In this document: in pieces, positions 11,151-22,074 of the stretch
Position numbering within the stretch: position 1 is the first letter of the stretch
Layout: each line of letters starts with the position of its first letter
DNA from: Akebia trifoliata
Taxonomy: Eukaryota > Streptophyta > Magnoliopsida > Ranunculales > Lardizabalaceae
Assembly (NCBI GenBank): GCA_017979445.1
Contig: CM030710.1
Location: 13,006,248 to 13,070,247 of the forward strand
Reading direction: 5' to 3'
DNA: 64,000 nt
Position numbers and translations under genes: made by a program
Notes under the pieces: model-generated
Database searches by the model: none
Told to the model about the DNA's origin: nothing
What the model saw: only the letters and a program-made list of their open reading frames with translations

Positions 11151-12700
11151 CGACCTGTTAGTGCTGGTTTTTCGAAGAGATACTTGAGCGGGTCCATTCG
11201 AGCAATGAGCATAGTCGAGTAGCTGAGGAGGAGGTAGTGGCGTAGTCGTTGAGATGCCCAGACCAATGCACAACAAGTCTTCTCGAGTGCCGAATACTTT
11301 GCCTCATAATCAGTGAACTTTTTGCTGAGATAGTAAATGGCTTGCTCTTTTCTACCTGACTCATCGTGTTTCCCCAGTACACAGCCCATAGACGTTTCTT
11401 GCACCGAGATGTACATCAGTAAGGGTCGCCCTGGCGTAGGAGGAACCAAGACTGGTGGATTGAGCAAATATTTCTTTATCTTGTCGAAGGCTTCTTGACA
11501 GTCTTCGTTCCATGCTTTCGGCATATCTTTTCTGAGCAGCTTAAATACTGGTTCACAGATAGGCGTGAGTTGCGCAATGAATCTACTGATATACTGTATT
11601 CTACCCAGAAATGCTTGGACATCCTTTTCTGATACCGGTGCTTTCATTTCGAGAATGTACTTGGTCTTTGCTGGATCTATCTCAATGCCTCTTCTACTGA
11701 CGATAAAACCCAATAACTTGCCTGATGTTGCCCCGAAGACACACTTTGCTGGATTGAGCCTTAAGCTGTATTTCCTTAGCCTGTCGAACAATTTCTTGAG
11801 ATTTATCAGATGATCTTCTTCTATGCCCGATTTAGCGATCATATCATCTACGTAGACTTCCATTTCCTTGTGGATCATGTCGTGGAATAAAGCCGTCATT
11901 GCACGTTGATAGGTTGCCCCTGCATTTTTAAGCCCAAACGGCATGACTTTGTAATGAAAAGTACCCCAGGGTGTAATGAATGCTGTCTTCTCTTGGTCTT
12001 CTTCTGCCATTTTTATCTGATTGTACCCGGAGAAACCATCCATGAATGAGAACATACCATGCCCTGCTGTACTATCGACTAGAGTGTCGATGTGAGGTAG
12101 TGGAAAATCGTCCTTAGGACTGGCTTTGTTCAAATCCCGATAGTCGACACACATTCTTACTTTCCCATCCTTCTTTGGTACCGGAACGACATTGGCTAGC
12201 CATTCGGGGTACGTGGAGACGGCGAGAAATCCTGCTTGAAACTGTTTCATCACTTCATCTTTGACTTTGAGTGTCCATTCTGGCTTAAGTCTTCTAATTT
12301 TTGCTTGATCGGCTTGCTCCCAGGAGCGATCGGTAGGCTTATGAACAACAAGATCCGTGTCCAAACCGGGCATATCTTTGTAGGACCAGGCGAAGATGTC
12401 TTGATAATTACGCAATAGTTCGATCATTTCTTCTTTCTGCTGAGGGGTTAACAAGGCTCCGATTTTTACAACACGTGGGTCATCTTCAGTGCCGAGATTA
12501 ACTGAGTCTGTATCCTCAATGTTTGGCTGAACACCCTTTTCATGTCGTTCTAACAGGTCCTTGATTTCTTTAGGAGGGTATTCCACTTCGTCCTCAGACT
12601 CTTCTTCAATTCCCATGAGATCGAAGTCGAGTTCAAGATCGAAGTCATACTCGTCCTTTTCATATTCTGTTCTGTCCAAAGGTCCATTCGATTGAGACAA
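11060..12700 (-). CDS. E1 unit A: reverse transcriptase and first RNase H of pol
   Basis: One frame is open for 546 codons. It starts with an acidic linker, then the pre-RT motif DIFAWSYKDMPGLDTDLVVH. RT catalytic residues are visible: Asp221 in FSFMDGFSG and YVDD at about 283-286. The gypsy RNase H follows (PLLMYISVQETSMGCVLG, IYYLSKKFTDYEAKYSALEK). The frame is lost at about 11148 by a 1-bp deletion relative to unit B, just before aRNase H. An in-frame GAG triplet insertion lies near 11230. The domain copies element RNA into DNA. In vivo it would be part of a gag-pol polyprotein. Confidence 0.92.
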   Translation of the reverse strand: MSQSNGPLDRTEYEKDEYDFDLELDFDLMGIEEESEDEVEYPPKEIKDLLERHEKGVQPNIEDTDSVNLGTEDDPRVVKIGALLTPQQKEEMIELLRNYQDIFAWSYKDMPGLDTDLVVHKPTDRSWEQADQAKIRRLKPEWTLKVKDEVMKQFQAGFLAVSTYPEWLANVVPVPKKDGKVRMCVDYRDLNKASPKDDFPLPHIDTLVDSTAGHGMFSFMDGFSGYNQIKMAEEDQEKTAFITPWGTFHYKVMPFGLKNAGATYQRAMTALFHDMIHKEMEVYVDDMIAKSGIEEDHLINLKKLFDRLRKYSLRLNPAKCVFGATSGKLLGFIVSRRGIEIDPAKTKYILEMKAPVSEKDVQAFLGRIQYISRFIAQLTPICEPVFKLLRKDMPKAWNEDCQEAFDKIKKYLLNPPVLVPPTPGRPLLMYISVQETSMGCVLGKHDESGRKEQAIYYLSKKFTDYEAKYSALEKTCCALVWASQRLRHYLLLSYSTMLIARMDPLKYLFEKPALTGRTANGNYYYLSSTSPMSLKRPSRGKPLPTI

Positions 12701-12960
12701 ATCCCTTAAATTTTGAGAAAACTCTTTTTTTGGTTTTTGGAATATATCTGTTTTTTTGAGATTTTGAAAACTTTTTGATTTTTTTGTTTTTTGAAGACTT
12801 TTCGATTTTTTTGATTTTTGAAGAATTTTTGATTTTTTTGGTTTTTGATGCTATTTTCCGGACATCTGAAATAAGAAGAACAATCATGCATTAGTAAAGA
12901 TAGGGAGCCCTCAAAACAGTCTTTACCCGAGGACGAGGGCTCGTTATGATCCTCGGGCAA
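12701..12960 (-). other. A-rich linker between protease and RT, unit A
   Basis: In the sense strand this is a run of degenerate CAAAAAAATCAAAAA units encoding Lys/Asn/Gln repeats. A poly-A run at the junction has 11 bases here and 9 in unit B. With 10 the frame would read through from protease into the linker. A slippery run at this junction is therefore either a decay site or a frameshift site. Confidence 0.6.
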
Positions 12961-14230
12961 ACTGATGTTGCCTAACGGCGTTTTTTTTTTTGGAGGCTAT
13001 GGTAGCCTCAAGGGTTAGAGGGAATTCTTCCCAATTGTGTAGTGTCTCCCCTTCTCTGAGGGGGCGGATGAGATGTGAAAGTGATTTGTTGGGTGATTTG
13101 GTTGGTGGTTCGGAGATAACCATGATCTCCGTTTGATTGTTGTTGTTGTCAGGTTGGGGCACAGTCCCTCCCAAACTCGGTGGGATGACGACTGATGCCC
13201 AGTCAATACCCTTTGGAAAGGGTGATTTGTTCCCATGGTCAGTAGTGATTTTGACTTTGCTGGATTTTGGAGCAGTCTCCGATGGACTTTCCTCGGAGTC
13301 CCCATTGAACAAAACGTCAATGCCTTCTACGAAGGATGATTGGGACTCGACGATTGAGTCTTCTTGAAAGTGCAGTGGTGCTGTATTTACCATTTTTACC
13401 CTTTTTGCCCGTGGTGGTTCTGATAAGTTGTCGGGTCTGATATGGGACTTTGAGAAGCTGACACTAATGTGAGGGACTCGGCCCGGGTTCCAGACATTCG
13501 ATTCCCGATTTTGCTTTCTTGCTAGTCGAAGTTCTTTCTTCTTTTCTTTCATTTCTGCTATGTCTTTCTTTGTGGGCCTGAACCCTAGACCAAAATAAGG
13601 AGTATATTTGCTCGCTTCGACTGGTGTAGCTCTTCCTCTTCCCCCTGGTCCTAACCCTTGCTTGGGCCGGTAACCTCCCCTTTTCATGACCCGACCAACC
13701 ATAATGTTCGCTCTCGATAGCTTTGCCTTTACATTCTCCTTTCCTTTCTCGATGTGGTTGACAGCCGCAAATTGATACGAATGGTAGAGTGCCTTGTCCT
13801 TCGTCATCTCTATATCAATGAAAGGCACGTCTGGGGCTCTCCCAGCTGGAATAAGGTTCTCTGCCAATACTGATACCATCCTTTGCCCCATGATAAATTT
13901 GACTCTTTGGTGCAACGAGGAAGGCACAGCCCCGGCAGTATGGATCCAAGGCCTACCCAGTAACAAGTTGAAGGTCGTTGGTATTTCCATGACTTCAAAC
14001 GTCACTTCAAAGGTGCAGGTCCTATTGTGATTGGTAGGTTCACCTCGCCCAACGAGTCCCTTTTCGAACTATCGAACCCTCGAACAACCTTATTGTTGGG
14101 TTTCACATACGACCAATCGGCGTTCAGCTTTCGGAAGGTCTCAAGTGGACAAACATTAAGCGCTGAGAGCCATTGTCAATCAGCACCCTGGCAACCATCA
14201 TGCCCTTGCATATGACCATAATGTTCAGTG
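12944..14230 (-). pseudogene. E1 unit A: aspartic protease and G-patch-like region
   Basis: The 353-codon frame 14005-12944 contains FNLLLGRPWIHTAGAVPSSL, which follows the protease core in Tat/Ogre elements. It then has a glycine-rich G-patch-like segment (GGYRPKQGLGPGGRGRATPV). The protease active site (D-N-G-S, about 14175-14188) is followed by a 2-bp insertion, so the family motif A-L-N-V is destroyed in this copy. A further frameshift separates it from the 14005 frame. This copy should not make active protease. Unit B keeps the motif. Confidence 0.8.
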
Positions 14231-14316
14231 GCTCGACATGCCCCGTCCCTTCAGGCGTAAACTCATTTTCTGTGAAGATAATAGGATTGGAGGCATGATC
14301 TGGCCGACTGTTTGCT

Positions 14317-15026
14317 CTAACTGGGCCGGTGTCGTGGTCGAAGGTACATGTGACCCCCTAGGACTTTTAACAATGCCTCTTGGTGCTCTTCCGATTTTTG
14401 TATTAGTCCTAGGATGCTGACTTGGTCTGGCTGCTTGTTCAATCTGTCTATTATATTATGCTCTCTCTTGAGGATGAGCTTAATAAAGTCAGTGGCTTCT
14501 TTGTCTGTCACTTTTGCTTCAGCTTCTTTATCTGCCGCTTTCACCTCCTCTTTCTTCTGGTCATTCTCGTCCATCTTGCCCTTTCCTTTTTCCTTCCTTT
14601 TTTCCTCCTCTGTTATCCCATGTGTCGTTTCTTCAGTCTTTTCCTTGATGCTTACCCCCTTTGTTGGTATTTTTTTGCATCTCCCTGTCTTTGTCATATT
14701 ACCGATATCGGCCACCAATGCCTTCTTCATTGTTTCGACCCCGGCGGTTGTGGTGATGGTAGTCTCATAACTCCAAGGAACTGCCTGGAAGAGCTATAGG
14801 GGAATGGCTTAGGTGAATGTATGGTCATGGGGGGTGGATCGGGTTTCATATTGAGAATGAGAGGAGGTAGTGATGATTTGGGTGTAGTGATGGTAGGGGA
14901 AGTTATGTGAGGAGTCGATGGAGTATATGGAATGACGAGTGGTGGACGTGGAGATGAAGTATATGGTATATGGAGGGGGGGTCGAGTTGATCCTGGGAAT
15001 ATGGTGGTGCGTGTAGGGTATAACAA
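14317..15026 (-). pseudogene. E1 unit A: charged C-terminal part of gag
   Basis: Frame 14730-14317 is Lys/Glu-rich and probably helical (KVTDKEATDFIKLILKREHN, RLNKQPDQVSILGLIQ). The QVSILGLI and LLKVL motifs also occur in other Ogre polyproteins, just before protease. Frames shift on both sides against unit B. Its own job is unclear. By position it links gag to protease. Confidence 0.6.
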
Positions 15027-16888
15027 GGGGAGGCCTGGTTGAATTTTGATGATGGGGTGATCCGTAAGGTATGACTAAAGGAGGGTGGGTAGTAGCATTT
15101 GATGAGTGGGATGGATGGTGAGGTCGGTCGGCTAATTTGAGATGAGTGGTAGTGAATTTTGGGGTGAGTTGGTTGTGTAATGGTGGACTGTGCTGATTGT
15201 TGGTGCTTTGATCCTTGAGTTAGATGGACCCTGATTTTGGACCCGATAGGTGCTATCAGATCCGAAGGATTAAAGTAGATTCTCCACAGATGACATTTAC
15301 CCTGTGCCCACTCCCCTCTCCATTGTGGGTAGGTAGGGGTTTTGGTTGATATTCTTGCTGTTGGGGGGTGTGGGCGCCCATCCAGGATAAGAGCCTTCTT
15401 GTCAATCAAGTTCTGTACCTGATGTTTGAGCTGCCAGCATTGGTCTGTCGAGTGCCCCGGTGCACCCATATGAAATTCACAAATCAAATTGGGGTTGTAC
15501 CCTGGCCCTTTGGCAGCTTCAGGATTTGGTGGACGTTTGACAAGATACTCACCCTTGAGCAAGATTGGCAGTAACTCAGATAATGTCATGGGTAGCCTGG
15601 TAAACACTCTATTAACCCTGTTCGGTCTCGCTTGTTGATTCTGCCCATATAGTGGTGCCTGTTGGTTCTGTCCATATTGTGGTGCCTGCTGCATTTGTGG
15701 AGGAACTGTCCGGAAGGGATTCTGCGGTGCTGGAGCCCAGGCAGCTCGAGGTACTGGCGCCCAATGTGCCTGGGGTGCCTGTGGCCGCTGAGCTGGTGCT
15801 TGAATGATGAGAGGTTGGCTGGGTTGTACATTATTGACCTGGGTATCCTCTTTCTTTTTGACAAAAGGCACTGATTTCTTTTGTGCCGAGGTCCCCGCTG
15901 CTGCACTCAAGGCTGTAAAGTCAAATATTAGACCGGTTCGGATCCCGTCCTCGACCCGGTCTGCCACTTGAACTAAATTCGAGAATGTGCCTGTAGTGTG
16001 TCCAACCAAATGAGTGTAAAAGGCATGCCCCAGTGTTGAGATAAACGTAGTGTTCATCTCCTGTTCGGTCATTGCGGGCCGTACTTGTGAGGCGGACTCC
16101 CGCCATCTCTGGGCATATTCTTTCACTGTTTCTTTATGTTTCCTCGTCATCTTAGCCATATCATTCCGATCCAGACCCACATCTGTATTGAACCGATAAT
16201 TGTGCCAGAACATTTCAGCCAAGTCCTGCCAACTCTTGATGAGTGTATGGTCCAATCCTGAGAACCACTTGAGAGGCCGGTCCTGTTAAGCTTCTTTGGA
16301 AAAGTGTGCACCAGCAGTCTGTCATCCTCGCCATATTGGCACATTGATCCACAATACAATTTGAGGTGTGACAGAGGACACCCAACACCATTATATTTCT
16401 CAAATTCCGGGCATTTAAACTTGGCCGGCAGCTGTGCGTTGGGATAGAAGCATAGGTCCCTGAATCTTGTTCCTCCCAGAGTATTTGTGCCTTTCATCCG
16501 TCGCATTTCCTCTTGGAGAGATTCAATCTGTCGGGCCATTTTGTCGTCAGTAGCACTCTTAGCTTCAGGAGCCCTAAAGTCACACTCGTCATCTGGGATC
16601 ATCACGGGAGGTGGTGGGTTCTGTGGTATATAAGCGGAGGACCCTGATATATTGGCACAGTAGGAGGTGGGGTGGTTTGTTGTTCTGGTCGTATTTGCTC
16701 AGGGGGTTCGGGGTTTGACCCGGATGCTTGATGCTGAGTTGCCTGTGCTTGCAGAAAATTGGTGCTACTCAAGACAGCCGCCAAGATTTGTTCCTGCCTT
16801 TTCGTTGTTTCTCTAACAGCTTTGCTATCATTGCATTAGCTTCGGCCAGTTCATTTGTCGCAGGTTGTGGTTCATCTGAGTTACTCAT
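15027..16888 (-). pseudogene. E1 unit A: gag (capsid), frameshifted
   Basis: The same protein as the open gag in unit B, broken into pieces in several frames (16978-16769, 16784-16602, 16605-16147, 16255-14903). One visible lesion is a 2-bp insertion near 16815 (TTTCTCTAAC against TTTCTAAC). The start ATG (MSNSDEPQP) is kept at 16888. The retrotransposon-gag core (SWQDLAEMFWHNYRFNTDVG, VKEYAQRWRESASQV) and the C-H-H-C knuckle (CEFHMGAPGHSTDQC) are readable. Confidence 0.88.
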
Positions 16889-17092
16889 AGTTGATGAAGA
16901 TGATCGGAGAAAGTATGGAGGCTTCTCAGGAAGTTTGTACTTTTTTTTGTTTGGCCACCTGTGGGTACAGAAGACCAAGTGTTACTATCTTACTTACAAA
17001 AAGGAAAATGCATGATGTTTTATTAGGTCCGGTAATTATTATGGGATGGTACTCAAAAAGGGAAATTTAGTTAGTTAGTGAGCTTGAAAATA
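16889..17092 (-). other. Short leader before gag, unit A
   Basis: In sense the frame is open above the gag ATG (KYKLPEKPPYFLRSSSST) back to CTGTACCCACAG. That looks like a splice acceptor, so the leader may be spliced onto gag. This is not proven. Confidence 0.4.
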
Positions 17093-17780
17093 CGGTTCGT
17101 CAGCGCGGAGCTGGATTGTTTTTGAGAGAAAATAATTACATCAGCGCGAAGCTGGCATCGACACGGGGTCGGTAAAAACATTTTTTTTTTTTTTTTTGAA
17201 AAGGTAATTTCACATCAGCACGGAGCTGGCATCGACACGGAGTCGGGAAATATTTGAAAGAAATTACATCAGCACGGAGCTGGCATCGACACGGAGTCGG
17301 TAAAACGGTTTGAAAAGAAATTACATCAGCACGGAGCTGGCATCGACACGGAGTCGGTAAAAACGGTTTGAAAGGAAATTACATCAGCACGGAGCTGGCA
17401 TCGACACGGAGTCGGTAAAACGGTTTTGAAAAGAAATTACATCAGCACGGAGCTGGCATCGACACGGAGTCGGTAAAACATTTTGAAAAGAAGTTACATC
17501 AGCACGGAGCTGGCATCGACACGGAGTCGGTAAAACATTTTGAAAAGAGTTACATCAGCACGGAGCTGGCATCGACACGGAGTCGGTAAGATATTTTGAA
17601 AAGAAGTTACATCAGCACGGGAGCTGGCATCGACACGGAGTCGGTAAACGTTTTTGAAAAAGGTAATTTCATCAGCACGGGACTGGCATCGACACGGAGT
17701 CGGGAAACATTTTGGAAAAAGGGTAATTTCATCAGCACGGGACTGGCATCGACACGGAGTCGGGAAAACATTTTGAAAAG
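17093..17780. repeat. 57-bp minisatellite in the E1 leader, unit A
   Basis: About 12 tandem copies of a 56-60 bp unit: CATCAGCACGGAGCTGGCAT, then CGACACGGAGTCGGTAAAAC, then TTTTGAAAAGAAATTA. Each unit holds two related half-motifs (CACGGAGCTGG and CACGGAGTCGG). It sits just upstream of gag in the sense direction. Reading frames through it are artefacts. Confidence 0.92.
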
Positions 17781-17814
17781 AATTTCTGAGATAAACTGAG
17801 TTAGAATAACCCGT

Positions 17815-18003
17815 ATTTTTGGCAGCCCCCAATTCAGTTCTCTGAAATCATCGTCGGCCAGGCGGATCTCCAAGGAAGAGGCGGCGCACAATGGCACTCT
17901 TAAATCACCTTGTTCCCTGAATAGACGTAGTCTATCCCCCTCGTATCAACAGGGTAAGATCTTTCTAGGCACCGACTTTGATCAAGGACTGCAATTGGTG
18001 CTT
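17815..18003 (-). other. Conserved E1 leader block, unit A
   Basis: Unique sequence between the two minisatellites. It includes GAATAGACGTAGTCTATCCC, CCTCGTA, AAGATCTT, TAGGCACCG and TGCAATT. The same words in the same order occur in the E2 leader (41810-41975), although the flanking leader has diverged. TAGAC-GTA-GTCTA forms a small inverted repeat. A role in RNA packaging or dimerisation is only a guess. Confidence 0.75.
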
Positions 18004-18072
18004 TGTTAACATCTTTTTTTTTTTTTTTTTTTTTTTTTTTTGAAAAAGTTGAATGTGTTTGAGTCGATTGAT

Positions 18073-18776
18073 TGGTTGTTATCTTTATATAGATCATAGA
18101 TGGATCATGAACTTGATTCGCTATGGGTCGTGGACTTGATTGGTTGTGGATCTGGATTGGACCTAGTTGAAGTGGATCTGGGTCGTGAACCGGGGTTGAT
18201 TGGATCTGGGTCGTGGACCCAGTTTGGTTGGATTGGGTCGTGGACCCAGTTTGACATGGATCTGGGTCGTGGACCCAGTTGACATGGATCTGGGTCGGGG
18301 ACCCAGTTTGGTTGGATCTGGGTCGTGGACCCATTTGACATGGATCTGGGTCGTGGACCCAGTTGAAATGGATCTGGGTCGGGGACCCAGTTTGAAACGG
18401 ATTGGGTCGTGGACCCAGTTTGATTGGATCTGGGTCGTGGACCCAGTTTGGTTGGATCTGGGTCGTGGACCCAGTTTGACATGGATCTGGGTCGTGGACC
18501 CAGTTTGACATGGATCTGGGTCGGGGACCCAGTTTGGTTGGATATGGGTCGTGGGGACCCAGTTTGACATGGATCTGGGTCGTGGACCCAGTTGAATGGA
18601 TCTGGGTCGGGGACCCAGGGTTGGTTGGATCTGGGTCGTGGACCCAGTTTGGTTTGATATGGGTCGTGGACCCAATTTGACATGGATCTGGGTCGTGGAC
18701 CCAGTTTGACATGGATCTGGGTCGGGGACCCAGTTTGGTTGGATATGGGCGTGGACCCAATTTGACATGGATCTGG
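18073..18776. repeat. 28-29 bp hairpin minisatellite, unit A (ends in gap)
   Basis: About 22 copies of GGATCTGGGTCGTGGACCCA plus GTTTGACAT or a variant. Each copy has a 7-bp stem CTGGGTC/GACCCAG with loop GTG or GGG. The array runs into the N gap, so its true length is unknown. Confidence 0.93.
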
Positions 18777-18876
18777 NNNNNNNNNNNNNNNNNNNNNNNN
18801 NNNNNNNNNNNNNNNNNNNNNNNNNNNNNNNNNNNNNNNNNNNNNNNNNNNNNNNNNNNNNNNNNNNNNNNNNNNN
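18777..18876. other. Assembly gap, 100 N
   Basis: Exactly 100 N, the usual placeholder for a gap of unknown size. On the left is the interrupted minisatellite of unit A. On the right is sequence matching 2839 onward. The missing part should include the rest of the unit A leader (as 35095-36443), at least one LTR, and the equivalent of 1537-2838. Confidence 0.97.
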
Positions 18877-19097
18877 GAATCTTGATTTGTGGGGGGTACT
18901 CGAGGTGATGGGTAGCTTTGATCAGTGGGGTGCCTTGTATGGGTCAAGGTTTTGGTCGTGGGGTTGGTTTGGTTTAGGTTGGTTTTGTGGGTCGAATAGG
19001 GTCGTTGCTTTGGTTTTGGCTTAGGTCAATGGGTTCGATCGCCGTTAGGGTTTTGGTTTGAGTGGGCATTTTATTGGGTAGTGGATTTTTCATGTAG

Positions 19098-21620
19098 ATG
19101 GCGCGTACTCGTGGGAGTAGGGCTGCATTGATCGGCGAGCCTGGAGATAGACCGGCTATGAGGACTCGATATGAGCAGGAGACAGTGAGGGTGCCACCGG
19201 TAGAGGAGGCGACACAGTCCTCATCTAGCAGCTCTTCTTCAGAGAGCGAGGCAGAGGTCGGCGTCTCTAGACGTCGGTCTGCCGTCCGACGAGTGCCTGG
19301 GAGGAGTAGGACTGCAGAGGCGGCAGGCAGAGGTGGTGGTGGCCGAGGTGATGGTGGTAGTAGCAGTGGTGGCAGAGGTGACGGTAGTGGAGAGGGTGGT
19401 AGTGGTGGTCGAGGTGATAGTGGTAGCCGAGGTCGAGGGGTAGAGGGAGCTCGTGCTTCGATTCCTGCAGAGGCCAGAGAGGGTGTAGCGGATACTCCTC
19501 TTCTCACTGGATTGAGCAGGCACGTCTCGATGTACGTGCGGATGGACGTGCCGACTCCTTACCCATCCAGCAGCTACAGGGGCAGTTGGAGGACTTTTAT
19601 GCTGGAGTTCACCCAGTTTACTGAGGATCTGAGGGGTCAGTTTACTCGGGCCGGCTTCGGAGCTTTCTTGAGGATTCCCTACTTTAGGTCAGACCGACCT
19701 ATTTTGTTGCGATGATGGAGAGGTGGTTTCCGGCTACGCACACATTTCATATGCCAGAGAGATGAGACAGAGATTGGCATCAGGCCGTCCGATTTTGTGA
19801 CCATCACCGGGATCTCTATGGAGGGAGAGGCCATTTTTCCTCATATGCTGCCATTAGATGAGGTTGCCGAGTTGATTGGGGCTCCTTATATTCCGGCTGG
19901 CGAGGTCGGCAAACTGCATAGGCTGGGCATGCGGTTTTGTGGTCGACCCTAGGTCAGCGGGGTCGGACCGTGAGGCGAGGAGATGCGATTTTGCTGCAGT
20001 TTTCCGCCTCAGTTTTCTGCTTTGTTGGGAGTTGCTTCTTCTTGGAGGACGACTCCACTGTGATGACATGGTTTCTCCCTTTTCTTCGAGACATCCGCCG
20101 AGTAGCTACCTATGACTGGGGGAGTCTGATTTATGGCACCATCCTTGGTGGCCTAGATCGTATCGTGGAGGGTATCACTTCCCCACGAGGTGGCGGTATC
20201 TCTGCCAGGTTCTTCTGGCCTTTTATCGAGGTACTTTCCTTCTCACATCTTGAATTTTTAACATTTTGTCTCTTTCGATGATTGGTCTGATCTCGTTGTT
20301 TTCTTTTCTTCCAGCTTTTTGTACATGTTCACTTCCCATATTATCTACCTGAGATGCGCCATCCAGATGAGGGCTATCCCCTCGGTGCTTTTTGGGCGAC
20401 TCGAGACGGGCGTACTATCAAGAGCAATGCCCGTAGCGCTCGGGCCCACTTTGACAGGTGCAGGCTTCATGAGGTGAGTAACTTCTTTTGGTTTGTAGCA
20501 CTAGAGCTTCTTTCCAATATGTTAGAATCTCATTGTTTCCTTCTTGTGCAGATATTTTCAGTTACCTTTCCGGACCTTCCTCAGTCGGTCCAGGAGCGCC
20601 GAGAGGTGTGGGCAGCCTTCGATCGGGACATGCGACGAGAGCTCTATCCTTGCTTCATTGGTCGTCTCTTCTATGTGTACTACTTTGGAGAGCGCTATTC
20701 TTTCAGCATGATCGGTCTCTCAGTATCCCCGCAGCTCCGGTGACGCCTTCTTCTATGGATCTGTCGGAGAGGAGTACTTGGCCCAGGTCGGTGGGGTACC
20801 AGCGCGAGGGCTTCTAGTGGAGGGTGATTATATCAGTTGGTTTAGGACCGCCTCCATTGGTTGCCTGATGCCTGCTATGCCCATGCGTGCCGGGGTTACT
20901 GAGATCGGTGGAGTCTTTATCCGGGAGCACGATGACACCGTGAGTCCTAACTTTTCTCTTCTTCTTATCTTCTGATTCTCCATGTCTGTTCAAGTCTAAT
21001 TTGCTACTTTTTCCTCAGATTGATGATCTGCGTCGCCTCCGGGAGGGGTACAGTGTGATCGAGGCCCAGGCGGCCCGTTGTGCTGAGATGGAGGCTCGGT
21101 GGAGAGCGGCTCAGGCGGAGGTGGCAGCTCAGGCTGAGCGCATCCATGAGTTAGAGATGAGGCTGGCCATGAGGGAGTCTCGTGCCCAGGCTGAGATGGT
21201 ACGTTTTTCTTTCCCTTATCTCTTTCAATTCCGTATTTCTATCACTGTAGGCTGATTGCTTTGTTTTCATGTGATGTTTCAGGACTATCATCGACGCCAT
21301 GATGGGGCCAGCACATCTGCTCATCCACCACCTCCTACTCAGGTACATTTAATTCCAGTTATCTTTTTTCACTAGCCTGCTTGCATATTTGCCTGTCATT
21401 CGAGTGCATCTGTTTATCTTTTCAGGCTTCGGATGGCGCCGGACCTTCTACCCGACCCCCGGCTTTTACTGTAGATTCTTCTGATATGGGCTTAGGGATG
21501 CATGATCTGCCTGCCTCTTCGGGTACCGGCTCTGTCTTCTCCGGTCTGAGGGACGTAGATCTTTCTGGTGTTGATTCTGCTGCTCGAGATGCTCCTGGAT
21601 CAGATGATGATAGATCTTAG
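19098..21620 (+). pseudogene. Antisense ORF1, unit B: PMD protein, frameshifted
   Basis: Second copy of the six-exon gene at 3063-5585. Here the start is ATG (MARTRGSRAA) right after a catgtag acceptor-like sequence. The exons correspond to 19098-20230, 20315-20473, 20552-20939, 21019-21198, 21283-21342 and 21426-21620, with all splice signals kept. Exon 1 has several small indels, for example loss of one T near 19703, a 7-bp insertion near 19762, and single-base losses near 19935 and 19987. Exon 3 is 388 bp instead of 390. The coiled-coil and C-terminal exons are clean. Many single-base changes could be real decay or uncorrected assembly errors next to a gap. Confidence 0.85.
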
Positions 21621-21847
21621 GATATGTTCATGAACATTTGAAACACATGTAAATATTTTTCGTATTTTGTGCTCATTGTATGACTCTTTTTATGATATAT
21701 ATACTAGTGTTTATTTCATTTCGTATCCTTCGTGAAATTATGATTGAAACCATCGTGGAGCAATTGGGATGGTAACATCAAATAACTAGGGTTTATGGGC
21801 CCCTTTATGCGTCCGTTCATGCATCAATTCAACATCTTGCATGTACT

Positions 21848-21984
21848 GGTCCGTGCATGAAGAACGGACTGCGCTAATTTTGAACGGTCCGTGCTTCATG
21901 TACGGACTGTTTGAATTTTGAACGGTCCGTGCTTGAAGCACGGACTCAAGTAAATTTACTCAGTCCGTACTCCATGTACGGACC
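21848..21984. repeat. Hairpin cluster b, unit B
   Basis: Palindromes start at 21848, 21886, 21924 and 21962, again exactly 38 bp apart and nearly identical to 5813-5949. The cluster precedes the ORF2 ATG at 22075. Confidence 0.9.
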
Positions 21985-22074
21985 AGAACCTTTTATTTTC
22001 CTTTTAACTCACAGTCCTTCATTTGGTCATTCTCCTTCACGATTTTGGTTATTTTCACACACACTAGGGCATCA

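Noticed and set aside
12850..12910. A 61-bp gtaaag...ttcag intron between protease and RT
   Set aside because: It is very short for a plant intron. The frame reads straight through it if the neighbouring poly-A run has 10 bases, the mean of the two copies.
14414..14799. Hydrophobic + strand ORFs over the gag C-terminal region
   Set aside because: They are the complement of a Lys/Glu-rich coding segment and carry no independent support.
17093..17780. Regularly spaced repeats resembling a CRISPR array
   Set aside because: Repeat and spacer vary together as one 57-bp unit, the locus is in a plant retrotransposon leader, and no cas genes exist.
18105..18947. Long minus-strand reading frames through the 29-bp array, one crossing the N gap
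   Set aside because: They are translations of a tandem repeat and of N, with no domain, start context or conservation beyond the repeat.
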